This document shows, in pieces, positions 6,268 through 12,026 of a stretch of DNA of 13,422 nucleotides. The DNA is from DASQQQ01 sp036390995 (GTDB lineage: Bacteria; Actinomycetota; UBA4738; HRBIN12). The notes beneath the pieces were generated by a model. It saw only the letters and a program-made list of their open reading frames with translations. It did no database searches and was not told the origin of the DNA. Positions within the stretch are counted from its first letter, which is position 1. Every line of letters starts with the position of its first letter. Where the stretch lies: NCBI GenBank assembly GCA_036390995.1, contig DASWAT010000037.1:1-13422 (forward strand). Reading direction: 5' to 3'. The position numbers and the translations under genes were made by a program.

Positions 6268-7119
6268 CTACGGGATCGGCAGCGCGAGGTTGTCGATGAG
6301 GCGGATCGTCCCGAACCACGCTGCGACCAAGGCCCGAGCCTTGCCGTCGATCCGCCGGACCTCCTCGAACGTCTCCTCGTCCACCACCGCGGCGTAGTCG
6401 AGGCGGGCCACGGGCGTCGCGCCGATCTCGCGGGCCATCACAGCCACGAGCTTCCCGGCGTCCCGTTCACCCGAGCGTGCCGCCTCGGCGGCCTCGGAGA
6501 GCGCCAGGAACAGGCAGCCGGCCGCCTCCCGCTGTTCTGGGGTGAGCAAGGCGTTGCGCGACGAGCGCGCGAGGCCATCCGGCTCGCGCACGGTGGGACA
6601 GGGCACCACCTCGACCGGGAGGGCCCGGCCGGCCGCCATCCGGCGCACCAGGTATAGCTGCTGGGCGTCCTTCTCACCGAAGTAGGCACGGCACGGGCCC
6701 GCCAGGTCGAACAACCGTGCCACCGCGGTGAGCACGCCTCGGAAGTGGCCGGGACGCGAGGCGCCCTCCAGCCGGTCGCCCACCGGTCCGGGCTGGGCGG
6801 TGGGGAGTGCCTCGCCGACCGGAAACATCTCCTCGACCGGGGGCGCGAACACCACGTCCACGCCGAGCTCGGCGGCGCGGGCGAGATCTCGCTCCTCGTC
6901 GCGGGGATAGTCCCCGAAGCCCTCGTTCGTCCCGAACTGCAAGGGATTCACGAAGATCGAGACGGCCACGGCGCCACACTCGTCGCGGGCCCGGCGGATC
7001 AGCGAGGCGTGCCCCTCGTGCAAGGCTCCCATCGTGGGCACGAAGCCCACGACGGCGCCGCCGGCCCGGGCCTGATCCAGAGCCCGGCGGAACGCCACCG
7101 CGGTCCGGATCAGCTCCAT
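6268..7119 (-). CDS. panC: Pantothenate synthetase
   Basis: It condenses pantoate and beta-alanine with ATP to give pantothenate. The 283-residue protein has normal length and all key motifs: PTMGALHEGHASL (28-40, with the HxGH nucleotide-binding motif H34-H37), FVNPLQFG (56-63), GDYPRD (69-74), FGEKDAQQL (147-155) and the KMSKS-equivalent SSRN (186-189). The ATG at 7119 matches the family start; the open frame continues much further upstream but that part lies over the DUF2520 gene in another frame. Start and DUF2520 stop overlap in ATGGAGCTGA (10 bp), indicating translational coupling. Its product feeds coaX, the next gene. The beta-alanine-forming enzyme PanD is not encoded alongside it. 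Confidence 0.98.
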   Translation of the reverse strand: MELIRTAVAFRRALDQARAGGAVVGFVPTMGALHEGHASLIRRARDECGAVAVSIFVNPLQFGTNEGFGDYPRDEERDLARAAELGVDVVFAPPVEEMFPVGEALPTAQPGPVGDRLEGASRPGHFRGVLTAVARLFDLAGPCRAYFGEKDAQQLYLVRRMAAGRALPVEVVPCPTVREPDGLARSSRNALLTPEQREAAGCLFLALSEAAEAARSGERDAGKLVAVMAREIGATPVARLDYAAVVDEETFEEVRRIDGKARALVAAWFGTIRLIDNLALPIP

Positions 7120-7973
7120 CGCTCCAGCACGGTCTCCACGGTGCGCCGGCGGTCCGGGGTCAGGCGCCCCGACCGAACACCCATGTCGAGTGCCACTCGG
7201 GCGAGCGCTACGTACGCGGGCACCGCGTCGGGGACGGTGCGGGAGAGCTCCTCGAGATGCCGGGCGATCGTGCCGGCGTCTCCTCGGATCGCCGGACCCG
7301 TCATCGCTGCGTCGGATCCCATCTCGATGACGTTGGCCAGCGTGGTCCGCTGCAACGGCGCCATGAGCGCCAGCGGATCCTCCAGCCCCGCCGCCCGGCC
7401 GACGGCCTCCGCCACCGCCGAGACGGCCACCAAGTAGTTCGACGCGAACACGGCCGCGGCGTGGTACAGCGGCTTCGCCGCATCGTCCAGACGGAACGGG
7501 CGGCCGCCGACCTCCCGAACCAGCTGTTCGCCGAGGCGGTGACCATCCCCCGCGAGCGCGGTCACCGCCATGGGCACCCCCGGCAGGCGGTCCAGCGCCG
7601 CGTCCACCGAAGGGAAGGTCTGGAGCGGGTGGATGGACAGGACCACGGCGCCGGCCGAGCGCGCCGAGGTCAGGGCCTCCAGCGACGTCGCCCCGGACAG
7701 ATGAACCACGGCCTGTCCGTGCGCGATCGCGCCCTCCCGCACGAGCGAGCCGCACGTGGCTTCGATCGCGTCGTCCGGCGTGCCGATCAGCACGACGGCG
7801 GCTTGCTTCGGCGCGTCCGAAGGATCGACCACGGGCACCCAGGGCAGGTACACGGCCGCCCGCTCCCGCGTGGCCTCGCGGCCCGAGACCGCGACGATGC
7901 GGTGGCCGGCCCGCGCCAGCAGGACGGCGAACGCCGTCCCCACACGGCCCGCTCCCACGACCGCGATGTCCAT
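7110..7973 (-). CDS. Rossmann-like DUF2520 oxidoreductase (Rv3603c type)
   Basis: The 287-residue protein has an N-terminal NAD(P)-binding fold with GAGRVGTAF (7-15) and a C-terminal helical DUF2520 domain. Visible conserved patches are HLSGATSLEAL (91-101), SIHPLQTF (113-120), KPLYHAAAVFASNYLVA (167-183) and GPAIRGD (226-232). The overall plan resembles 6-phosphogluconate or ketopantoate reductase-like beta-hydroxyacid dehydrogenases, and K167 and N179 occupy the region of their catalytic Lys/Asn. Family members sit next to panC across actinobacteria. The exact reaction is unknown to me; a role in pantoate formation is inference from position. The ATG at 7973 starts directly at the Rossmann strand. 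It has no Shine-Dalgarno but an extended -10-like TGCGATACT 8 bases upstream. An in-frame GTG at 8096 is less likely. Confidence 0.9.
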   Translation of the reverse strand: MDIAVVGAGRVGTAFAVLLARAGHRIVAVSGREATRERAAVYLPWVPVVDPSDAPKQAAVVLIGTPDDAIEATCGSLVREGAIAHGQAVVHLSGATSLEALTSARSAGAVVLSIHPLQTFPSVDAALDRLPGVPMAVTALAGDGHRLGEQLVREVGGRPFRLDDAAKPLYHAAAVFASNYLVAVSAVAEAVGRAAGLEDPLALMAPLQRTTLANVIEMGSDAAMTGPAIRGDAGTIARHLEELSRTVPDAVPAYVALARVALDMGVRSGRLTPDRRRTVETVLERWS

Positions 7974-7981
7974 CGACGGCG

Positions 7982-7990
7982 AGTATCGCA
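7982..7990 (-). promoter_or_regulatory. Candidate internal leaderless promoter for DUF2520-panC
   Basis: TGCGATACT on the minus strand is an extended -10-like element whose last base lies 8 bases before the ATG at 7973. A transcript starting there would begin at or next to the start codon. This would explain the lack of a Shine-Dalgarno sequence. No -35 is seen. Confidence 0.35.
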
Positions 7991-7992
7991 AC

Positions 7993-8103
7993 TCAGGGCA
8001 ACCACAGGATGGGACCGGCGGGGGGCGGCGCCCCGCACCGAGGGCAGTCACCGCCGTCGGACGGGCCCTGCCAGTCGCAGCGGAAGCAGGCGGCACTCCT
8101 CAC
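7993..8103 (-). CDS. Zinc-ribbon microprotein (36 residues) coupled to folK
   Basis: A small frame reads from GTG at 8103 to TGA at 7993. The product carries two knuckles, C6-F-R-C9 and C20-P-R-C23-G, separated by ten residues (motifs CFRCDWQG and DCPRCGAPPP), the classic pattern of a single zinc ribbon. It ends in a short hydrophobic tail, PILWLP. The start overlaps the folK stop as GTGA, and GGAGG lies 7 bases upstream inside the folK end, so the translation signals are as good as those of neighbouring genes. Its stop is 19 bases before the DUF2520 start. It is too short for most gene finders. The function is unknown; metal binding and a regulatory or adaptor role are inference. The alternative is that the DUF2520 protein starts upstream over this stretch in another frame. 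Confidence 0.7.
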   Translation of the reverse strand: MRSAACFRCDWQGPSDGGDCPRCGAPPPAGPILWLP

Positions 8104-8603
8104 GAGGGGGCCTCCAGGGGGGGCCCGAACGGGCGGACGCCGTCGGTTACGGTGGGCCGCAGACGGAGCGTGGCCAACGTCCGGCCCGCCGGAAGCATCG
8201 GATCGGCCTCGAGCTCGAGGAGCGGAACCAGGACGAAGCCTCGCTCGTGCATCCGCGGATGGGGCACGATCAGGTCCGGCTCGTCCACCACTTCCCGATC
8301 GTAGGTCAGCACGTCCACGTCGATCGTCCTCGGCCCCCACGGAACCTCGCGCACGCGTCCAAGCTCGGTCTCCACTGCGTTGCAGGCGCCCAGGAGCTCC
8401 CGAGGCTCGAGGTCGGTCTCCACCTCGGCGACGGCGTTCAGGTAGTCGGGCTGGGGTGGCCCGACCGGCTCGGTCTCGAAGACCCGCGATGTCCGAACGA
8501 CGCGAACGCCCGGCCGGGCCGCGAGGAGCTCCACGGCCCGCTGGAGGTTGGCCAGCCGATCCCCCAGGTTCGAGCCGAGCCCCAGGAACGCCGTGGTGCC
8601 CAT
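8100..8603 (-). CDS. folK: 6-hydroxymethyl-dihydropterin pyrophosphokinase
   Basis: It transfers pyrophosphate from ATP to 6-hydroxymethyl-7,8-dihydropterin, giving the substrate of FolP. The 167-residue protein has the HPPK signatures GLGSNLGDR near the N-terminus, WGPRTIDVDVL (the Mg/ATP-binding aspartates) and VPHPRMHERGFVLVPL. The usual IDLD is IDVD here, a conservative change that keeps both aspartates. The ATG at 8603 lies 11 bases after the folB stop, with a G-rich ribosome binding site in the gap. The stop overlaps the start of the zinc-ribbon gene (GTGA). Confidence 0.97.
   Translation of the reverse strand: MGTTAFLGLGSNLGDRLANLQRAVELLAARPGVRVVRTSRVFETEPVGPPQPDYLNAVAEVETDLEPRELLGACNAVETELGRVREVPWGPRTIDVDVLTYDREVVDEPDLIVPHPRMHERGFVLVPLLELEADPMLPAGRTLATLRLRPTVTDGVRPFGPPLEAPS
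8111..8115 (-). promoter_or_regulatory. Ribosome binding site of zinc-ribbon microprotein
   Basis: GGAGG on the minus strand within the last folK codons, 7 bases before the GTG at 8103. It is a main reason to accept the 36-residue gene. Confidence 0.55.
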
Positions 8604-8614
8604 CGGACCCCCGC

Positions 8615-8971
8615 TCAGCCTCCCGGCTCCACGGTGGCCGCGGCGGCCACTCCCTGGAGCTCGCTCGACCGTGCGGCCGCCGGCTTGTGCACGATCGCGG
8701 TCGCCCGGACCACCCCCGGCCGAGCGGCGACGGCTTCGGCCACCGCCGTAGCTACCGACTCCAGGAGGTCGAAGGACCTTCCCGCCACGACCTCCCGGGC
8801 CGTCCGGATGAGCATCCGGTAGTCGGACGTGCCCTCGAGGTCGTCGGAGGTGACGTCCACCTCGACGTCCAGGTCCACCACGAAGCGCTGCGCCTGATCC
8901 TTCTCCCCCGGGTTCGCGCCGTGGCGGCCTTCTGCCTCGATGCCGGTCAGGAACAACCTGGACGTCGTCAC
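8615..8971 (-). CDS. folB: Dihydroneopterin aldolase
   Basis: It cleaves 7,8-dihydroneopterin to 6-hydroxymethyl-dihydropterin and glycolaldehyde. The 118-residue protein matches the family length and shows FVVDLDVEVD (30-39), SDYRMLI (49-55), the substrate-binding Glu in LLESVA (E71) and the catalytic Lys in VHKPAA (K96). The GTG at 8971 is chosen because it forms a GTGA overlap with the hydrolase stop and has GGAGG (8982-8978) 6 bases upstream. The frame is open further upstream, but that portion lies over the hydrolase gene and is Arg/Ala-rich without family similarity. It acts one step before FolK, the next gene. Confidence 0.95.
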   Translation of the reverse strand: MTTSRLFLTGIEAEGRHGANPGEKDQAQRFVVDLDVEVDVTSDDLEGTSDYRMLIRTAREVVAGRSFDLLESVATAVAEAVAARPGVVRATAIVHKPAAARSSELQGVAAAATVEPGG

Positions 8972-9861
8972 GCGTTCCCTCCCTCGCGCGGCTTGCGCTC
9001 GAGCTGCACGACCACGGGCCGGGTCTCGTGCGTGTGGGGTCGGCCCAGGTACTTCGAGCGAAGATACTCGAACATCAGCGGTGCGATGGTCTCCGGCGCG
9101 TCCTCGGGCAGGAAGTGCGAGCAGCCCGGCAGCACGGCCAACGACGAGGTCGGGATGACGTCGTGCAGGCGCTCGGCGACCTCTGCGGGAAGGTAGCGAT
9201 CGTCCTCCCCCCACAACATCAGCACGGGGATCTCGAGCGCCCCGAGCTCCGCCTCGAGCCCGGCCAGACCGGCCCCGTCGAGCGCCCGAACGAGGCGGAG
9301 CAGCGCGGCGGCCCCCTCCTCGCCCTGGAACGGGCGCAGGTACTCGCGGACGGTCCCGGCCGTGAGGCGCTCGGCATGTCCCATGCCCGAGCGGAGCCAG
9401 CGCGGGAGGAACTCCTCCGTCAGCTCGGCAGGATGCTCGCTCCGTTGTACCTCGCGCATGAGGGGGGTGGGCCAGGTCTCGAACGCGATCGAGTCGATCA
9501 GCACGATGGCCCGTGCATCAGCTTGCAGCGCAAGTAGTTGCGCGATGCCGCCGCCGGCACCGTGCCCGACGACCGCGAAGGATCCGATCCCGAGCTCGGC
9601 GAGCAGCTCGAGCACGTAGCCCGCCTGCGCGCGGATGTCCAACGACGCCGACACGGGTTTGTCGGAGTCGCCCGAACCGAGAAGATCGGGCGCGATCACG
9701 TGGAACCACGGCGCGAACAGCGGCACGAACTCGCGCCACAGGTACGACGACGTCGGGTAGCCGTGGAGGAACACGATCGCCGGATCCTCGGCATCGCCCT
9801 CCTCCACGAGCGCGAGCGTCCCGGCGGCGAGCCGGATCCGCCGCTTGTCGAGCTCGGTCAC
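8968..9861 (-). CDS. Alpha/beta hydrolase with missing nucleophile
   Basis: The 297-residue protein has a full alpha/beta-hydrolase fold close to the haloalkane dehalogenase/epoxide hydrolase group. It shows the oxyanion loop FLHGYPTSSYLW (31-42), DLLGSGDSDKP (59-69), the acid Asp221 in WGEDDRYLP and the base His249 in PGCSHFLPED. The nucleophile elbow reads GHGAGG (99-104): position 101, normally Ser or Asp (GHSxGG, GHDWGG), is Gly, encoded GGT. Without a nucleophile the usual hydrolysis should not occur, so this may be a pseudo-enzyme, a binding protein or a lyase-like variant. A tail of about 30 basic residues follows the fold. It starts with GTG at 9861 overlapping the folP stop and ends overlapping the folB start (both GTGA), so it is tightly embedded in the folate operon. 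Confidence 0.92.
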   Translation of the reverse strand: MTELDKRRIRLAAGTLALVEEGDAEDPAIVFLHGYPTSSYLWREFVPLFAPWFHVIAPDLLGSGDSDKPVSASLDIRAQAGYVLELLAELGIGSFAVVGHGAGGGIAQLLALQADARAIVLIDSIAFETWPTPLMREVQRSEHPAELTEEFLPRWLRSGMGHAERLTAGTVREYLRPFQGEEGAAALLRLVRALDGAGLAGLEAELGALEIPVLMLWGEDDRYLPAEVAERLHDVIPTSSLAVLPGCSHFLPEDAPETIAPLMFEYLRSKYLGRPHTHETRPVVVQLERKPREGGNA

Positions 9862-10712
9862 CGTCCGGCCCGTGCGATCGCGTCGAGGACCCGCACCACC
9901 CGGACCATCTCGCGCACGTCGTGCACGCGCACCATGTGCGCGCCCCGTGTGACCAGCCAGGCCACGGCGCCCGCGGTTCCCTCGACGCGCTGTTCCTCGG
10001 GCAGGTCGAGCAGCGTCCCGATGAACCGCTTCCTCGACGGCCCGACCAGGATCGGTCGCCCGAGGTCTCGCAGGGAGTCGATGTGACGCATCAGCGTGAG
10101 GTTGTGGTCGAGGTTCTTGCCGAAGCCGATCCCGGGATCCACCGCCAGCTGCTCGGGAACGACCCCGGCGAACACGGCGGCCTCGATCCGCTGGGCCAGG
10201 TACTCCTTCACCTCGGTCACCACGTCGTCGTAGTGCGGCTCGACCTGCATGGTCTTCGGCTCTCCTTGGATGTGCATGAGGACCATGCCGGCGCCGGCCG
10301 CCCGGACCACTTCGAACATCTCGGGGTCTCGGCCGCCTGAGATGTCGTTCACGATCGTGGCGCCGGCGGCGAGCCCGGCCTTCGCGACCGCCGCCTTCCG
10401 CGTGTCGATCGACATCGGCACCGGGATGCGGGACGCGAGGGTCTCGATCACCGGGATCACGCGATCGAGCTCCCCGGCTTCGCTCACGGGGTCGGAGCCG
10501 GGCCGGGTGGACTCGCCGCCCACGTCGACGACGTCTGCGCCGTCGTCGACCATCCGGAGGCCGTGGGTCACGGCTACCTCCCGGTCGAAGAACCGCCCGC
10601 CGTCCGAGAACGAATCCGGCGTCACGTTCAGCACTCCCATGACGAGCGTGCGCACGCCGCAGTCGATCGTGGCTTCACCGCAACGCCAGGTCAGGAGCTC
10701 GCGCTCGCCCAT
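9858..10712 (-). CDS. folP: Dihydropteroate synthase
   Basis: It joins 6-hydroxymethyl-dihydropterin pyrophosphate and p-aminobenzoate to dihydropteroate and is the sulfonamide target. The 284-residue TIM-barrel protein has all family motifs: MGVLNVTPDSFSDGG, DVGGESTRPG, SIDT, NDISGG, DPGIGFGK, GPSRKRFIG and the C-terminal RVHDVREM. The ATG at 10712 fits the family start. An AGGA 8 bases upstream may be the ribosome binding site, though it is part of TAGGAT (10724-10719), which also looks like a -10. It follows folE after 46 bases, which contain the odd palindrome CCGATC-C-GATCGG (10731-10743). Its stop overlaps the hydrolase start. Confidence 0.98.
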   Translation of the reverse strand: MGERELLTWRCGEATIDCGVRTLVMGVLNVTPDSFSDGGRFFDREVAVTHGLRMVDDGADVVDVGGESTRPGSDPVSEAGELDRVIPVIETLASRIPVPMSIDTRKAAVAKAGLAAGATIVNDISGGRDPEMFEVVRAAGAGMVLMHIQGEPKTMQVEPHYDDVVTEVKEYLAQRIEAAVFAGVVPEQLAVDPGIGFGKNLDHNLTLMRHIDSLRDLGRPILVGPSRKRFIGTLLDLPEEQRVEGTAGAVAWLVTRGAHMVRVHDVREMVRVVRVLDAIARAGR

Positions 10713-10758
10713 GGACCCATCCTAGCGGGGCCGATCCGATCGGTCGGGGCTGCGCCGC

Positions 10759-11334
10759 TCAGGCCTTGCCGATGTGGCTGAGCGCCTCCTGGCGTGTCCG
10801 CGCGTCGGTCCGGAACAGTCCGCGCACGGCCGAGGTGACCGTTCGCGAGCCGGGCTTCTTCACGCCCCGCATGGTCATGCACAGGTGCTCGGCCTCGATC
10901 ATGACGAACACCCCGCGAGGCTGCAGCGCCGCGTCGACCGCGTCGGCGATCTGCGTGGTCAGACGCTCCTGGACCTGGGGCCGCTTCGACAGCGTGTCGA
11001 CCACGCGAGCGATCTTCGACAAACCGGTGATCTTCCCGTCCTTGCTCGGAACGTACGCGACGTGGGCCCTGCCGACGAACGGGATCAGGTGGTGCTCGCA
11101 TACCGAGTAGAGCGGGATGTCCTTCACCATGATCATCTCGTCGAAGTCCGCCCCTGGGATCACCGTGACGATCGAGCGAGCATCGACGTCCATGCCCGCG
11201 AAGATCTCCTCGTACATGTCGGCGACCCGCCCGGGCGTGTCCTTCAGGCCGCCACGCTCGGGATCGTCGCCGACCCCTTCGAGGATCAGCCGGACGCCCT
11301 CCACGATCTTGTCGCGGTCGAACGCCACGCTCAT
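10759..11334 (-). CDS. folE: GTP cyclohydrolase I
   Basis: It converts GTP to 7,8-dihydroneopterin triphosphate, the first step of folate synthesis. The 191-residue protein has the zinc ligands Cys79 and His82 in YSVCEHHLIPF and Cys152 in EHLCMTMRG. It also has GLSKIARVVD and RPQVQERLT, all typical of the zinc-dependent FolE-I type. The ATG at 11334 overlaps the HAD stop as ATGA and has a G-run ribosome binding site upstream; the longer open frame upstream lies over the HAD gene. The next pathway step, removal of phosphates from dihydroneopterin triphosphate, has no recognised Nudix gene in this window. Confidence 0.98.
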   Translation of the reverse strand: MSVAFDRDKIVEGVRLILEGVGDDPERGGLKDTPGRVADMYEEIFAGMDVDARSIVTVIPGADFDEMIMVKDIPLYSVCEHHLIPFVGRAHVAYVPSKDGKITGLSKIARVVDTLSKRPQVQERLTTQIADAVDAALQPRGVFVMIEAEHLCMTMRGVKKPGSRTVTSAVRGLFRTDARTRQEALSHIGKA

Positions 11335-12002
11335 GCCCCCAAGCGGGGAACCAGGCGGTCCAGCGTGTCCGGCAGCCGTTCGAGATCCGGCAGCTCGGCG
11401 GCGCGAGGCAGGTCCGAGGTCTCGCCCAACCGGTTGATCCACACGGCCCGGAGGCCGAGCTCGGCGCACGGCGCGACGTCGTGGTACAGCGATGCCGCCA
11501 CGTGCACATGGCGGGTCCGGTCGGCGCCGGTCCGCTCGAAGAACATGTTCCAATGCCCGGGTGCGGGCTTGTACGAGCCCGCGTCGGCCGCCGTGATCCG
11601 CTCGTCCACGTCCACGGCGATCAGCGACAGGGACGCACCGAGCAGGTCCGGGTCGGTGTTCGATAGGATCGCCAGCCTCCAGCCCCGATCCCGCAGGTCC
11701 TGCAGCGCGGGCGGGACCTCCGGGAAGGGCGCCCAGGTCGGCAGGGAATCGGCCAGCGCCGCGCGGTCGTCCTCCGCCAGCTCGAGCCCCTCGCGGTGCG
11801 CCAGGCGCTCCAGGGTCTCGACGAGCACCTGCCGGTAGCTGATCGAACGGCCCCGCTGCACCTCGGGCTCGATCTGGTGGTACGCGCCGAGGAGGAGCTC
11901 GGCGTCGTGCTCGGGGAACAGCTCCGCAAGGGTCGCGCGGATCCCACCCATCCAATCGATGAGCGTCCCGTAGCAGTCGAACGTGGCCCAACCGTCGGTC
12001 AT
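11331..12002 (-). CDS. HAD-family hydrolase, haloacid dehalogenase-like
   Basis: The 223-residue protein has the four HAD motifs. Motif I is FDCYGTLID with nucleophile D9, motif II is ILSNTD (S114), motif III is Lys145 in YKPAPG and motif IV is VAASLYHDVAPC with D175. The cap is helical (C1 type). Position +2 from D9 is Tyr rather than the Asp usual in HAD phosphatases, which places it nearer the L-2-haloacid dehalogenase-like branch. The substrate is unknown. The stop overlaps the folE start (ATGA), so it is coupled to the folate operon. The ATG at 12002 has no clear Shine-Dalgarno, but TAGACT (12018-12013) lies 10 bases upstream and could be a -10. The gap after ftsH is only 24 bases. Confidence 0.92.
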   Translation of the reverse strand: MTDGWATFDCYGTLIDWMGGIRATLAELFPEHDAELLLGAYHQIEPEVQRGRSISYRQVLVETLERLAHREGLELAEDDRAALADSLPTWAPFPEVPPALQDLRDRGWRLAILSNTDPDLLGASLSLIAVDVDERITAADAGSYKPAPGHWNMFFERTGADRTRHVHVAASLYHDVAPCAELGLRAVWINRLGETSDLPRAAELPDLERLPDTLDRLVPRLGA

Positions 12003-12012
12003 GTTCGCGCCG

Positions 12013-12018
12013 AGTCTA
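12013..12018 (-). promoter_or_regulatory. Candidate -10 for a near-leaderless HAD-folE transcript
   Basis: TAGACT on the minus strand lies 10 bases before the SD-less ATG at 12002, in the 24-base gap after ftsH. No -35 is seen, and this may be chance. Confidence 0.28.
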
Positions 12019-12026
12019 CCGGCCGG

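Noticed and set aside
7120..7755. N-terminal extension of panC
   Set aside because: Family members start at the ATG at 7119; the extension lies over the DUF2520 gene and is Arg/Gly-rich noise.
7974..8096. GTG start at 8096 for the DUF2520 protein, with GAGG close upstream
   Set aside because: It would add 41 residues before the Rossmann strand with no family similarity, and the same bases encode a better-supported zinc-ribbon frame. Kept as an alternative.
8290..8345. IDVD instead of IDLD in FolK
   Set aside because: Conservative change that keeps both metal-binding aspartates; not a sign of inactivity.
11335..11991. Upstream extension of the folE frame
   Set aside because: It lies over the HAD gene; the FolE family start and an ATGA overlap fix the ATG at 11334.
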